Source: Pilaira anomala | Lineage: Eukaryota; Mucoromycota; Mucoromycetes; Mucorales; Mucoraceae | DNA length: 64,000 bases | Reading direction: 5' to 3' | NCBI GenBank assembly: GCA_025716855.1 | Contig: JAIXMQ010000017.1 | Coordinates: 496,001-560,000, forward strand | Shown here: in pieces, positions 21,907-32,681 of the stretch | Layout of the letters: the number at the start of each line of letters is the position of its first letter | Numbering within the stretch: the first letter of the stretch is position 1 | Made by a program: the position numbers and the translations under genes | Notes under the pieces: model-generated | Told to the model about the DNA's origin: nothing | What the model saw: only the letters and a program-made list of their open reading frames with translations | Databases searched by the model: none

Positions 21907-23211
21907 ATGATAAGTAAGTGTTACATTGAAAATAAAACTAAAGACATTTAAAACTAATAAACTTGATGAATTGAACTTTCATCAGGTACTTCATCTCCAC
22001 CAACAACCGGGAATAAAGAAGCAGTAGAGCAATCACCTGCACCAGCAGCAGCCGTACCAGCACCAGTACCAGCAACAACAGTACCAGGACCAGCAACAAC
22101 AACAACACCAACAGCAGCAGTTGCAACTGAACAAGCTAATTCACCATCACCTTCGTCTCCTGATATTCCTACACCTACCAATACTTTTGCACCTCATTTG
22201 GAACAATTAGCCATGGAAATAAAGCAAAAAAAGGACCACTTACATCGTTTAAATGACGAACTATCATATTTTAAACGTGTCAATATAGAACTTGCAGAAA
22301 AAGAAAGACAGGCACAAGAACGTATGGTGAATAGAAAAAAAGATCAAAAGCAACTTTTGGATAATTATAATGAACATATTCGTTCTAGAAGAGCAACAGG
22401 AGATGATGTAAAGAGTATTCATCGAAAGCTGAAAGAATTAAAAGGGATGATTAAGACATTAAGTGTAGAACTTGGTAACCACTGTGATCCAGCTATTGCT
22501 GCAAAATCTATTGGATCATTTTGGGTGAATTTAAATGAAGCGATCGTTAAATTAGGCGATCCTTTACCTGTACATCGTGTGATTATGTTGACGGAAAAGT
22601 TTTTGATGGATGTTTTGGTTCAAAATATGAATTACAATACATTTACTGGATTAAAGATATCACAACCTTATACACAATTACAAATGTGGTTTGAAAAATA
22701 TGATCCTTCTTTTTGTACTAGATTAAGACAAGAAATGGCAAAAGTAGTTGTTACTGGAAATGTACCAAACTCGGATATTCAAACAGAAATTCAAAAATTG
22801 AATAAGAGAATGTTTACTTCTTTGTATACTTCTTTATTAAAGGCGTATCCATTTATTGAACAACACGATTTAAATGAAAAAGATAGCAACAAACATTATT
22901 CTGTTCAGTTACGGACTATGGTAGAACAAGCTTCAAATATAGGTTATGCAATGCGTGGTCAAGAGGTCGAAATTGCTGCTGCTGCTGTAGATGAAGGTTC
23001 TGAACAATTTGATCCAAAAACTATGATAGATGAAGATGGTCAAACTTCTGGTATTATACAATTTTGTGTGTGTCCACCTTTTATCGTATATGGTCCTCGA
23101 ATTGAATTATTAGAGAAAGCAAGAGTTTTATGTGTACCTTCAACTTCTGCTGCTACTGCTACTGCAGCTACTACTACTAATAATAATAATACTAGTCCTG
23201 TTAAGCCTTAA
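21907..23211 (+). CDS. Unknown coiled-coil protein with P/T/A-rich N-terminus
   Basis: Exons 21907-21913 and 21986-23211, 410 residues. I infer a seven-base first coding exon (ATG ATA A) spliced through a strong GTAAGT donor to GT ACT TCA, giving MISTSSPPTTGNKEAVEQ; the open frame upstream of exon 2 has no other ATG. Residues 1-75 are rich in P, T, A and V. Residues about 75-155 form a coiled coil (LHRLNDELSYFKRVNIELAE). Residues 170-350 look globular (IGSFWVNLNEAIVKLGDPLP, YTQLQMWFEKYDPSFCTRLR). The C-terminus is a simple A/T/N tract. I recognise no domain. The globular part is well ordered in composition and is probably conserved among related fungi. Confidence 0.75.
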
Positions 23212-23516
23212 CTAACATACCTTATCATTTTACCTCTTTTTTTTTCCTCATCACTTTATATAAAGTTTTCTTTTTTTTTCTTTGCTTTTTTAATCAAATG
23301 GCCACATGATGCGTGCCTGAATATAAACAAAGAATCACTTTTTATACTCTTATTACTTTATACTTTTTTACGTACAAAGCATAAAAAAATATATTTACGC
23401 TGTAAAAGAATTAGCGCTAGTCTATTAAATTAAAGCGATTTTTTTTTATTAAAAAGCAAATAACCAAAAAGAAAAAAAAAGGTATATGAATATTTATAAT
23501 TATGCAAGTGTCTGCA
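23212..23516. other. Short convergent spacer
   Basis: Spacer between the 3' ends of two genes, AT-rich with T and A runs. Nothing else seen. Confidence 0.6.
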
Positions 23517-25559
23517 TTATTTGGTGCAGCACTCTTTCATGCGATAATTTATTTCTGGGTATCTATCTATTTGAACCTTAAAGACCGAGATATCTTTACA
23601 CTCGACATTCATGGCAAGCGAAGTAGGTTCTAGCAAAGCAACACGATATTTTACCAAAGTAGAAGGTTTCATTATAAATTTGTTTCCAAATAGACATTGA
23701 TTTTGTTGAACTTTACCGCTTCTTTTACTTGTTGAGGAAGCATAAGGAAACGTCAGTTTTGTATAAAAGTCTTTGTATTTTCTCCAGATATCAGCATATG
23801 GGTCAGCCCATTTTAAATAAAGTAAATGAAAATTTGTATGTGGCATCTCGATATGGATAAAATCATCCTTTTTTTCTGGATTTATAAAGATGCAGCTATC
23901 AACTGTTACATGAGTTAAAGAAGTGAGTCGATTCGAGATATCAGAAAGTACAGAGGATTGAAACCAGCATTTGGTGAGTATTAGTTTTGATATACTTTTG
24001 TTGGTTATAATCGGTTCTCGTCTATTATTACTACTATTATCCACTAATAAATTAGTTCGAGTCAGTTCTAGTTCTACAAGTGATGTACAGCATTCAAATA
24101 TCAATCCCAAGCCTTCTCTGTTTAGTTTGTAATCATGTATAGGCCTTCTTATGGTATCCCAAGAAGTTTCAAAAGTTTGTACATTAGGTGAAAGACAAAG
24201 TTTATGTAATCGCTTTCCGCTTTGCCTCCAGATGGTTTCATTCATGATTCTTCGGGATCGAGTAATATTGATGTAATGACTATAGAAACGAAGATGTAAA
24301 TCAACTACTTTCTCGACTTTTTTGGTGTTTTTCATAGTCATCATTTGTTCATTTGTTGTAGCAGTAGCAGCAGTAGCAGTAGTAATAGTAGTAGATTGTA
24401 TTTTAGTATTTGTAATCTTTAGAGATGATATAACATTATTGAAATTTGATTCTTGATCATAATGATACGCCAAATCTGCATTGATAAAAATAGGTGTTTC
24501 TGAACTAGCAGTAGAGTCAATAAAGGTTGTCACTAATCTGCATATGTCTTCTCCGTTTTCCGTGTTTGTTATCCCGGACAAGTTAAATGTTGGAATGTTG
24601 GAAACATATTTAAAAAAGTTGAATATGACTGGTTTACTTAATAAAAAGAATCCTTCCCATGAATAAAATATATCAATTGCTTCAAATTCTGGAAATTTCT
24701 TCATCAAGTATTCGATAGATTCTTTACTAAAACTACAGGATTTAACTGTTAAGTGTTTAATCGTTGTACATGGAATAATAGAAATTTCGGCTGTTGTATT
24801 GTCAGTATGTGACGAATTGTGAAGGTTTTGTCTAGTTTGGTGTCTAGAAGAAAGTATATTATCATAACACTTGTTGAATGATAAAGTGTGCACCAACTTA
24901 GGACATTGATTAATGATGTGATCAAATTGAGATATTCCTTTATCTGTTCCATGCACTTCTCTAAATTGAATTTTTTGAAGACGTGAAAAATCATGATTTA
25001 ATTGTTTCACTATTCCAGCAGTTTTTAAAAGTGAAGAAGTACCCACATAACTATGAAAATAGAATTCAAGTGTATCCAAAGAATTCGAGCAAGCCAAGAT
25101 AGTATCAAAATAAATCTCGGGTGTAAATCCATGTTTAAATGAAGGACTTGGCAGTTCCTTTATATATGACCAATAACCTAAACTACGACCCACAGTGATA
25201 CTTTTCCAAAATAGATCATTCATATCATATCCTAATATTCGTTCTACATTGGGACAGTATTTACCGATTGTTTTCATAATGTCTTCAGTCATGTATTGTT
25301 TTGGAAATAAACTACTGAGGTCGAGAAACTTTACAAATTCGCCCGGTTGACTTGTCGATGTAGATATAGTACGTACAAAGCAATCCAATCTTTTATCTTT
25401 GATTAAACTGGTGACATTTTTATATAATATTCTCTGTGTAGCTTGTCCGCTCCACCTTTTACATGTCAACTGACACTGTAAAACATCATTATACTCCAAA
25501 TAACTAAATATATCATCTAGTATTTCAGTTGGCACTAAATGCAGTGATGATGCAATCAT
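23517..25559 (-). CDS. F-box protein with LRR-like C-terminal region
   Basis: Single exon, 680 residues from the ATG at 25559; the longer open frame upstream is only the T/GA-rich leader. The F-box is at residues about 8-48 (LVPTEILDDIFSYLEYNDVL, CQLTCKRWSGQATQ). After it come irregular leucine-rich segments (KFLDLSSLFP, VELELTRTNLLV, SKLILTKCWF, LTHVTVDSC), like substrate-receptor F-box/LRR proteins. Such proteins link substrates to Skp1-Cul1 ubiquitin ligases. Low-complexity T/A residues encoded by a CAG/TAG-like repeat sit mid-protein. Mucoralean genomes hold many such paralogues; the substrate cannot be guessed. A GA microsatellite lies in the 5' leader (25597-25614). Confidence 0.85.
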   Translation of the reverse strand: MIASSLHLVPTEILDDIFSYLEYNDVLQCQLTCKRWSGQATQRILYKNVTSLIKDKRLDCFVRTISTSTSQPGEFVKFLDLSSLFPKQYMTEDIMKTIGKYCPNVERILGYDMNDLFWKSITVGRSLGYWSYIKELPSPSFKHGFTPEIYFDTILACSNSLDTLEFYFHSYVGTSSLLKTAGIVKQLNHDFSRLQKIQFREVHGTDKGISQFDHIINQCPKLVHTLSFNKCYDNILSSRHQTRQNLHNSSHTDNTTAEISIIPCTTIKHLTVKSCSFSKESIEYLMKKFPEFEAIDIFYSWEGFFLLSKPVIFNFFKYVSNIPTFNLSGITNTENGEDICRLVTTFIDSTASSETPIFINADLAYHYDQESNFNNVISSLKITNTKIQSTTITTATAATATTNEQMMTMKNTKKVEKVVDLHLRFYSHYINITRSRRIMNETIWRQSGKRLHKLCLSPNVQTFETSWDTIRRPIHDYKLNREGLGLIFECCTSLVELELTRTNLLVDNSSNNRREPIITNKSISKLILTKCWFQSSVLSDISNRLTSLTHVTVDSCIFINPEKKDDFIHIEMPHTNFHLLYLKWADPYADIWRKYKDFYTKLTFPYASSTSKRSGKVQQNQCLFGNKFIMKPSTLVKYRVALLEPTSLAMNVECKDISVFKVQIDRYPEINYRMKECCTK

Positions 25560-25738
25560 GTGGAAAAAAAAAAAGAAAGAGAAAAGAAGGTGGAAAAGAG
25601 AGAGAGAGAGAGAGAAAAAATAACCCGTATTTTTATAAACATACAAGCAGCCACATGTTTTTTTTTAGGACGAAAAAGAGGGGGAATATTTTTTGTTTGT
25701 TTTTATTCTATACTATTATTCTTTTTTCTGAATTTTTT

Positions 25739-27448
25739 TTACTTGCGGGTTCTCTCACCAGAACCAAAGAACTTTCTAATAGAGCCCTTATATTCAAAAG
25801 GTAAAAAGGGAGGATCACGTATTTGGAAAACTTCATGAGGTTTTATATCTTTTGGTAACCAAACTCTAAATTTAGCATTGTCAAATTCACCCGTTAATGA
25901 AACCCAGCCAACGCCAGCAAAACTAAAGTCAACTGAAGCTTGAGAACGATGAATGCCTTGTACACGAATAATTTCATCCATAGGCACTAAAGAATCCATT
26001 CTCAAGATACTTTCATCCTTGACAGGTCTAATATTTGTAGGTTTATCTTCTAAAGCATGAGCAGGGGGTAATTTGTCTGTACGAGTTAAATGAGGAGAGA
26101 GAGCACTAAACATGGTGAACATAACTGGTTTACTTGACTCTAAAAGATCAATACGAACAAGAGGTTTTAACAATAATGATTTTCCAGGCTCCAATTTAAA
26201 TGTGACAGGATTCATTTCTTTTTGTCCTACAACTAATTTTTGATCCTTGTATTCAAGTTGATGAATCAACTGTTGATCATTAATCACACCAGGTGTATCA
26301 ATCAAGTATCGATTACGTGTTGCAAATCTACGCTTTTCCCAATCATCTCTATTTTCGTTTTCCTCTGCTGAATCCATGCCTAATGCATATAAAGGTACTT
26401 TAATTGTACCCATAGTAGTGCCTGGAACTGCTGAACTCGTAATTTTATATTGTGCCTTCAACTGTGATTTTAATCGACGGCCTTCTGCATCTAATGTTCC
26501 TCTAATTTGTGACATGAATTGGTTCACAAGTGCTGATTTACCAACATTTGTACATCCAACCAAATAAACATCGTCTGTAGGTCGTCTCTCTTTATCAATC
26601 TTACGCATTAAAATTGGAATACCCCATCCTTTTTTAGCACTGATCAAGGTGACAGAAAGGATTTGATTAGTAGGTAATCCTAAACTCTTGACATGTTGAA
26701 CAATCCAATCACGAATACGTTGCTCATGCTTTCTTGCATTTGCAGGTAAAATATCCATCTTGTTAGCAGCTAATAAAATACGCGCACCTGGATTCTTTGC
26801 AATCAATTGAGGTAAATTACCCAAGGAAGCAGGTAAATCAGTAACATCAAATACAGTGACAATCAAAGGGTCTTGCTTTGTCTTTAAAAATTCTAACGAG
26901 CCATATTGTTGTGAAGCTCTCAAGAACTCGGGTGAAGACTCAGTGGTGTTTGCATTATGATGTTGAAGTGCATAACAACGTTGACAGACATTACGTTCTT
27001 GATGACCAGCTTGTGCTTCCTTAGCTAATTCTTCTTCTTCTATTACATTGTCTTCCTTACCTTCTAAAAGTGCGCGAGTTTCAGGATCCAAGTTGGCAAG
27101 TGCTGACTTGTATTCATCGTTACTCATCGATTTACTTTGTTTCTTCATGACATTGCTGCTATTCTTTTTACGATTGGCCAAAAAACCAGGTTTTGTTGGA
27201 TCGGCTTTTTGGAAAGGTGCACCACAACCAGGACAATCCCCTAAGGCAACATTAGACGTGGATTCACTGGTAGTTAAAGTGCCGTTCCATAATCTAGATT
27301 GCACTTGGAAAGATCCGATCTTAACAGCTTGGCGACTTGCGATCAAACTAGGTGTAGCCATAGATCTTGATATAGATCTTACTTGAGTAAAGCTACGAGC
27401 TCTAAATTGTTTTAAAACGTTAGGAAGTCTTGAGATAGATTTCTTCAT
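25739..27448 (-). CDS. Mitochondrial circularly permuted GTPase, Gep3/YqeH (NOA1) family
   Basis: Single exon, 569 residues. The ATG at 27448 is chosen because it begins a basic, Ser/Arg-rich mitochondrial presequence (MKKSISRLPNVLKQFRARSF); the upstream open frame is poly-F/K leader. A zinc site follows: CPGC at 72-75 and CQRC at 155-158. The GTPase motifs come in permuted order: NKMD (229-232, G4), SAKKG (269, G5), GCTNVGKS (298-305, G1), PGTT (342, G2), DTPG (384, G3). The C-terminal part has the family's beta domain, with FSFAGVGWVSL. This matches yeast Gep3/Fmp38 and bacterial YqeH, which act in small-subunit ribosome assembly; hence a mitochondrial ribosome assembly role is inferred. 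Confidence 0.93.
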   Translation of the reverse strand: MKKSISRLPNVLKQFRARSFTQVRSISRSMATPSLIASRQAVKIGSFQVQSRLWNGTLTTSESTSNVALGDCPGCGAPFQKADPTKPGFLANRKKNSSNVMKKQSKSMSNDEYKSALANLDPETRALLEGKEDNVIEEEELAKEAQAGHQERNVCQRCYALQHHNANTTESSPEFLRASQQYGSLEFLKTKQDPLIVTVFDVTDLPASLGNLPQLIAKNPGARILLAANKMDILPANARKHEQRIRDWIVQHVKSLGLPTNQILSVTLISAKKGWGIPILMRKIDKERRPTDDVYLVGCTNVGKSALVNQFMSQIRGTLDAEGRRLKSQLKAQYKITSSAVPGTTMGTIKVPLYALGMDSAEENENRDDWEKRRFATRNRYLIDTPGVINDQQLIHQLEYKDQKLVVGQKEMNPVTFKLEPGKSLLLKPLVRIDLLESSKPVMFTMFSALSPHLTRTDKLPPAHALEDKPTNIRPVKDESILRMDSLVPMDEIIRVQGIHRSQASVDFSFAGVGWVSLTGEFDNAKFRVWLPKDIKPHEVFQIRDPPFLPFEYKGSIRKFFGSGERTRK

Positions 27449-27864
27449 TTTTATTATTATTATTATTTTTTTTTTGAAGAGAAAAAAAAAAATAAGTGGG
27501 AGGGATCGTTGCAAGTCCTTGATAGAAAGTTTTTTTTATCTTTACGAGCGAGGAATGAATTTGCATTATTACAGCCAATAACGAGCTGTCTCAACAAACT
27601 TTGTGCTTTATGTATGTACGTGAAAAGACCTCTAATCTTTATATGGCATTATTCACATTATATCTCGCTTGTTCATAGCATTGGTTTCCTTTAAACTGTT
27701 TTTATATTTATTTGTATATAATCCTTTCTTTCAAAATTTTACAATAAAGTAATTAAAGAGTTTAGCCAACTCAGAACCACTGTATTTTCCTGTACTGAAG
27801 AGCAATTTTAATTATGTTAGTACATAGCTTTCATAGTTGCACATATATCTTAAAAATTATATCA

Positions 27865-28109
27865 TTTACAAACCTTTTGACATCTCTTCTATAAGTAATT
27901 TTTCGAATAATCTCTCTAAAGACATACTAGATCTCTTAGTCGCCTTCATTGTTCCCTCCTTTCCAGGTTTTTCTTTAGCCATTTTTTCTTTACGAGCTGT
28001 CATATCTCGTTTTTGAACGAGCTCCCTGTGTTTTTTTCCAACTGGAAGAACTTCTTTAGCAGAATCAAGTAAAGTTTACATTTCGTCTCTTGTAAACTCT
28101 GTAGCTCCT

Positions 28110-28115
<6 letters not shown>
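27865..28115 (-). pseudogene. Relic of a Myb/SANT-like repeat-family gene
   Basis: Minus strand reads FTRDEM-stop-TLLDSAKEVLPVGKKHREL, then VQKRDMTARKEKMAKEKPGK and KRSSMSLERLFEKLLIEEM. The phrase EVLPVGKKHxELV is the hallmark of a multi-copy mucoralean protein family with a Myb/SANT-like fold, often found beside transposons. An in-frame TAA in the first line and a missing C-terminal part mark it as dead or truncated. It ends against a T30 run (28112-28141). The 3' end of the piece carries a GT that could be a splice donor. Confidence 0.5.

Positions 28116-28141
<26 letters not shown>
28112..28141. repeat. T30 homopolymer
   Basis: An unbroken T run immediately upstream (in the gene's sense) of the Myb/SANT-like relic. 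Confidence 0.9.
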
Positions 28142-28145
<4 letters not shown>

Positions 28146-28605
28146 AATGCAAATGAAATATGAAATAATTATATAACTGAAAGAAACTGTTTTATGTAAT
28201 GTGAAAAGAGATATTTTATAGAAAAAATTAGCGTAAAATAGTTTGTTTCGAAGATGGGAAATTTGATAAAATGTCATTGGGATTAAACATTTTCCAATCT
28301 ATCCTCTTTTGGGCTTTTTTTCATATGAACAAATCCGTCAAATTCTCGACTCGGGTGACATATAAGAAGTTTTGGTTATTGCCAAACTTTTTTTTTTTGA
28401 ATTCCTGCGCTAATTAGGGAAACAAGGTTGAATTAATAAAGTATAAAATAATCGTTAAATGAATAAAAAAAACTAGATTTTGAAATGTTTCTATTGCAAG
28501 AGTCAGAAAGGCTTATATCGATTATTAGGATAAAGAAATCATTATTTATTATACATATTCAAAGAAAAGAAAAGAAAAGAAAAGAAAAGAGAGGCTAAAA
28601 GAATA
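28142..28605. other. Spacer with AAAAG microsatellite
   Basis: AT-rich spacer. A (AAAAG)n run of about five units (28564-28590) lies at the 3' end of the next gene. Confidence 0.6.
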
Positions 28606-29742
28606 CTAACAAGGTGGATTGTTTCTATGTTTAAAATAATTCTCTCTTTCTTCTTGGTCTAATCTTCTTTGCTCATCAAGAATCTTTTTGATTATATTAA
28701 GGCGAGCTTCGTCTCTTTCTAACGCCAATCGGTGAAAGTAATCAATATTCTCTTGCGTGTTTTGATTACTTCTAGTAACGATATCATCAATCAATGATCG
28801 GATATCATTTGAGGAGTTAATTTCCCCAGAGTTACCACCACTATTAAAACTGTCTTGTTCTTCTGCTCTTTCTACACGTCTTCTTGTACGGCGCCCGGCT
28901 CCAGTAACGTTAGAAAGCGATCTGCTAGAAGTAGTCCCTTGGTTATCGGTATTGCAAATTCTTGCATTACGACGTGCTGGTACAAGTATTTTTTCTTGAA
29001 TCTGTTGAATTGACATATGAACTACACCTCTTCGTCTTGCATTTTCTTTTATCATTCTCTCCTTGTCTTCTGTACTCATACTTTCTCTAATATGTGGCTC
29101 GTTGCGGTTTATTGTCACCATCTCAGGTCCTTTACCATTGATGCTAGTACTAATCACTATCTCAGGATGTACGTTACGATCGTTTGCCAAGATCTGTCCA
29201 ACTTCATCGTAGAAAGGCCAAGTGACAGATGAATGAACACCGCCGATTCCGGTCAATTCGTTTTCCGCTTTCAAATCTCGGTAATTCTCGATCATTCTAT
29301 TCCATTGGTCTTGCATGTTTTTTACGTCAAATCTTGAATCCAAAAAACCAGTTATTTCTTCAGCTGTAGTGTCATTGTAGTTAATTTCAAGCTGTTTTCT
29401 AAAACATACTAATGCTCGATCCCAAATGTTTTCTTTTAACAAAGTGTTATCAGTAGCATCGTTTAAAGGATCGTTGATAGCTAGCATGATCTGCAAGAAG
29501 ATCCATGTTATTTTATCATTCCATTTAACGTTGGCTTTTGAATTTAAAGAATTATCCAAAGAAGAAGTATCCACGGAAGAGGTATCCAAAGAAAAATCAT
29601 TTATATAATTACAAGCAGAAGAATTTTCTTGAGAAGGAGCAGGTGTGATACTACCTCCGTTTTGATCGTTTCTACTGTAAGGCAAGCGAGCTGAATGGTG
29701 GTGGTCAGCTACGGATTCGAAAGTTCTAGAAGGGCGAGGCAT
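28606..29742 (-). CDS. Myb/SANT-like DNA-binding domain protein
   Basis: Single exon, 378 residues from ATG at 29742; sequence upstream is a K/F-rich leader. Residues about 70-195 form a Myb/SANT-like domain of the transposon-associated kind: WNDKITWIFLQIMLAINDPL, ENIWDRALVCFRKQLEI, then NMQDQWNRMIENYRDLKAEN and VTWPFYDEVGQIL (an aromatic near each helix end). A basic patch follows (GAGRRTRRRVERA), and the C-terminus is a charged helix (RLDQEERENYFKHR). Such domains occur in Harbinger-type accessory proteins and in domesticated regulators. No transposase is next to it and the frame is intact, so a host role is possible. DNA binding is an inference. Confidence 0.75.
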   Translation of the reverse strand: MPRPSRTFESVADHHHSARLPYSRNDQNGGSITPAPSQENSSACNYINDFSLDTSSVDTSSLDNSLNSKANVKWNDKITWIFLQIMLAINDPLNDATDNTLLKENIWDRALVCFRKQLEINYNDTTAEEITGFLDSRFDVKNMQDQWNRMIENYRDLKAENELTGIGGVHSSVTWPFYDEVGQILANDRNVHPEIVISTSINGKGPEMVTINRNEPHIRESMSTEDKERMIKENARRRGVVHMSIQQIQEKILVPARRNARICNTDNQGTTSSRSLSNVTGAGRRTRRRVERAEEQDSFNSGGNSGEINSSNDIRSLIDDIVTRSNQNTQENIDYFHRLALERDEARLNIIKKILDEQRRLDQEERENYFKHRNNPPC

Positions 29743-30039
29743 TGTTTGGATGTAAAAAAAAAAAAGGAGGGGGGGAGGGTGATGTTTTATTAAATAAATG
29801 TAAAATTTATTATTAAAAAAAAAGGATATGTCAATTTGCAATTTCCTTTCAAATATTTATAATAAATTGATTTCGAGATTGACATCATATTTTGTATACT
29901 CAGATTTGTTGTGTAACAAACGGTTTAGGTTTTTCCTTTGCCAAAGTATAAAAATAGATATTCCGAGTAGTTAAGTTTATCAGTTTAATTTTTTTTCTTT
30001 TTTTTTTTACAATGATTAGAAGGATTACAAATGTAGCGT

Positions 30040-30170
30040 CTGTCCTATTTGCTTGAGTTGGACCCTATTGAGCTGCTTTGGGTATTGGTGAAAGTTAATT
30101 AAAGCCCTTTCGATCGTCAACTGAAAATGTTTTTCCCGGTAAAATAGACAAAAAGTACTCAGCTAAAATC
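30040..30170 (+). mobile_element. Tc1/mariner-type transposase relic (DDE C-terminal piece)
   Basis: The plus strand reads LELDPIELLWVLVKVN, a stop, then SPFDRQLKMFFPVK. The phrase (S/N)PELNPIExxW, here degraded to LLELDPIELLW, is the block around the last catalytic acid of Tc1/mariner DDE transposases. A further frame continues with YSAKILMTVFAFFEN-like residues. No terminal inverted repeats were found around it. Too short and broken to be active. Confidence 0.55.
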
Positions 30171-30284
30171 CTTATGACTGTCTTTGCATTTTTTGAAAAC
30201 TAGATATTTTTTATTAATGGCACCATCTTTTTATTACCAAACGCAGAGCATTCTAGCGGTAGCTAATCCATTATGTACCAAATA

Positions 30285-30308
30285 GTATATATATATATAT
30301 ATATATAT
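30285..30308. repeat. (AT)n microsatellite
   Basis: About 12 AT units in the gene-free stretch. Confidence 0.85.
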
Positions 30309-32681
30309 GACTATAGATGTGCTATGTTTGTATTGCTGATTATATCATTTTTTAAACATCCCAAAAAAAAAAATAACCTCTCGCTCGTTTGTTTTATTCA
30401 GTATAAAATCCTTTTACCCAAACTTATGATTTATGATTAAGAAAACTATTTTCCCAACGTAAGCTCAGGGTACAACGTTAAAAACGTTTCCCACTAACTA
30501 TATATGGGCAAGTCCCAGAAATATTGAATACGGAGGAGTGGCTCATGCATTTTTTTTTTTGTCACAGAACAGTAATTTTTGAGCGATTTTTTTCACCAAT
30601 GAAATTTTATGAATTTTATGGGGGTACATAACGACCGTGAATTTATATGAATATGACACAGAATTACCACATTACATGTCATTATTTTAAGTTAATAAAA
30701 AAAAAAGGGAACCTCTGTCATTGATTTGTGTTTAACCTACGGGAACAAAATTATCACAAATCTTTTTAGTAAACAAATCTTGCTTTGTTAATTACTTTGT
30801 TGCTTTACCTTCAATCAATCAAACGGTACCCATGTGATAGGTTAGAGGGTGAATTATATCTATATTTTTGCCACACTTTAACTGGATATTAAGTGTACTT
30901 CAAGGTCATCACTTCGTGAAATATCAATCAAATTTTGTTACAATATCAAACAGTTATAGTATCATACATACAAATTGAATGGGCTGTTTGCATTATCGTA
31001 TCGAATTAAAAGGATTACGTTACAGTAGAATATATATAGTTTATGCAGTTCAGAACAAACAAGTTTCGTTAAAAACAAATACCTCTCCTTTAATCTGCAG
31101 CATATTTATCGTAAGCTATATTAAAGTCTTGTGCTTTGGTGTATTATGATTAGTTAGGGCTTTTTTCTCGTAGGTATTATATTATTTCAAGATCTATGTA
31201 CGATATAATGCAGGATGAGCCCATAGTTTTGCTAAATATATGTCAATAACAACTATTATTTCCTATAAGTTTCCTATTTCAAACATAAAATGATGCTTTG
31301 CGGGAATTCTTAATTAAGTCAATAGTTTTCATATTTTAACTTGGAAAAAAATAGCAAATGCAGTACCTAAACCTACGGAATAGGCTTAGGCTATATCAAT
31401 ACTACATTCACAACCAAAAAGCATTCTAGATCGCCTGCTCCTTTATCTTTAAAAGTTGAGGGATGTATGATTGTGAATGGTATTTTAAAAAGTCAGTTTA
31501 AACTTCTTTTTTTTTTCTCACGTTTGCTAAAATACGAAAAAAAAAAACCAGTAATATCAAAGAAAATATCTGCTGAGTAATTAATAAATGAGCAAAGAAC
31601 AAAGTTAAAATTATTTCATGAAGTTACGACATGGCTTTGTTGATTTTATGTTAAATCTATTGGTAAGAAAACGGGTATATAAAAGTGTACAAATCGGGGT
31701 TACATGGCAACTCCTCAACTATTAGAAGTTAAGACATGTCTTGAATATTTGAAAGTCAATCTAAAAAAAACCTGCCTTATATACAAATATAGAATTCAAA
31801 AAGAAAACAAATCCATTGTGTGATACTAAAATTACAATAGAAAGTATAAAGGAGAATACCAGTGTAAGATAGGTCCATTCTGTAAAGCATTAGATAACGG
31901 TATTTGAGTAACGTAAAGTATAAAGTAATTGCGCACTTAAACGGGTAAGATTACGTTATGAGATAACAGTATTGAACTAAGCAACTGACAGGTAATGGCA
32001 TAATTTGATGTGCAAAGTTAAAAGAGAAGGTTTACTTCAAATAAACACATTCCTTATTGAATCAAGTATATCTATGAAGAAGTAAAATGGGTGATTACAT
32101 ATAGACTACCCAGCTATAGTGTATGTTTAGCGAGGGGCGGAAGAGGTTCTCGAATAATAATTATAAGGAGATATCTGGGACAAATGTCGCTTTTCCATTT
32201 CTTTTTATTTTTTTTTTCTATTCCATTTTTATCTGTATCGCAAAATGCATAAAATAAGTTCTAAATCATATAAACACTTGCATAACATATAACCTGACCA
32301 TTTTCTATCCTACAATCTAGCGGATGGTTACTTGAGAGTTTTTCTGTGTGCAGGTTATGTATAACCATCCCATAATAGCAAGCTAATTTCAACTCAGAAT
32401 CATGTGGCTAATTTTTGAAACATGGACAATGACTCGCTCAGAATGCCGCATAATATCAACCACTGAATTTTTTCTTTTTTTTTTAGCAGATCCGACGCAC
32501 TGTATATAAAGCAATTTTTTTTGTTAGGGCCCACACTCTTTATTCTTTTCCTTTTCATTTTTCTTTCTTTTTAAAATTTATTTAATTTTGTGATTAAATA
32601 GAAAATACTTTTATCACAGTTTATTTAAATATAGTTTAGATTATAGTATCTATAAAAAATCTTTACTTCTCATTTTTATTA

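Larger units (their letters stand above)
29743..32681. other. Large gene-free stretch
   Basis: About 2.9 kb without an intact gene. It holds a Tc1/mariner scrap (30040-30170), an AT microsatellite (30285-30308) and otherwise AT-rich sequence. The right end is the promoter side of the MedA-like gene. Confidence 0.6.

Noticed and set aside
22000..22181. Minus-strand Leu/Val-rich frames near 22.0 kb
   Set aside because: Shadows of the P/T/A repeat arm of the plus-strand gene; the low-complexity CAG/CCA repeats keep all frames open.
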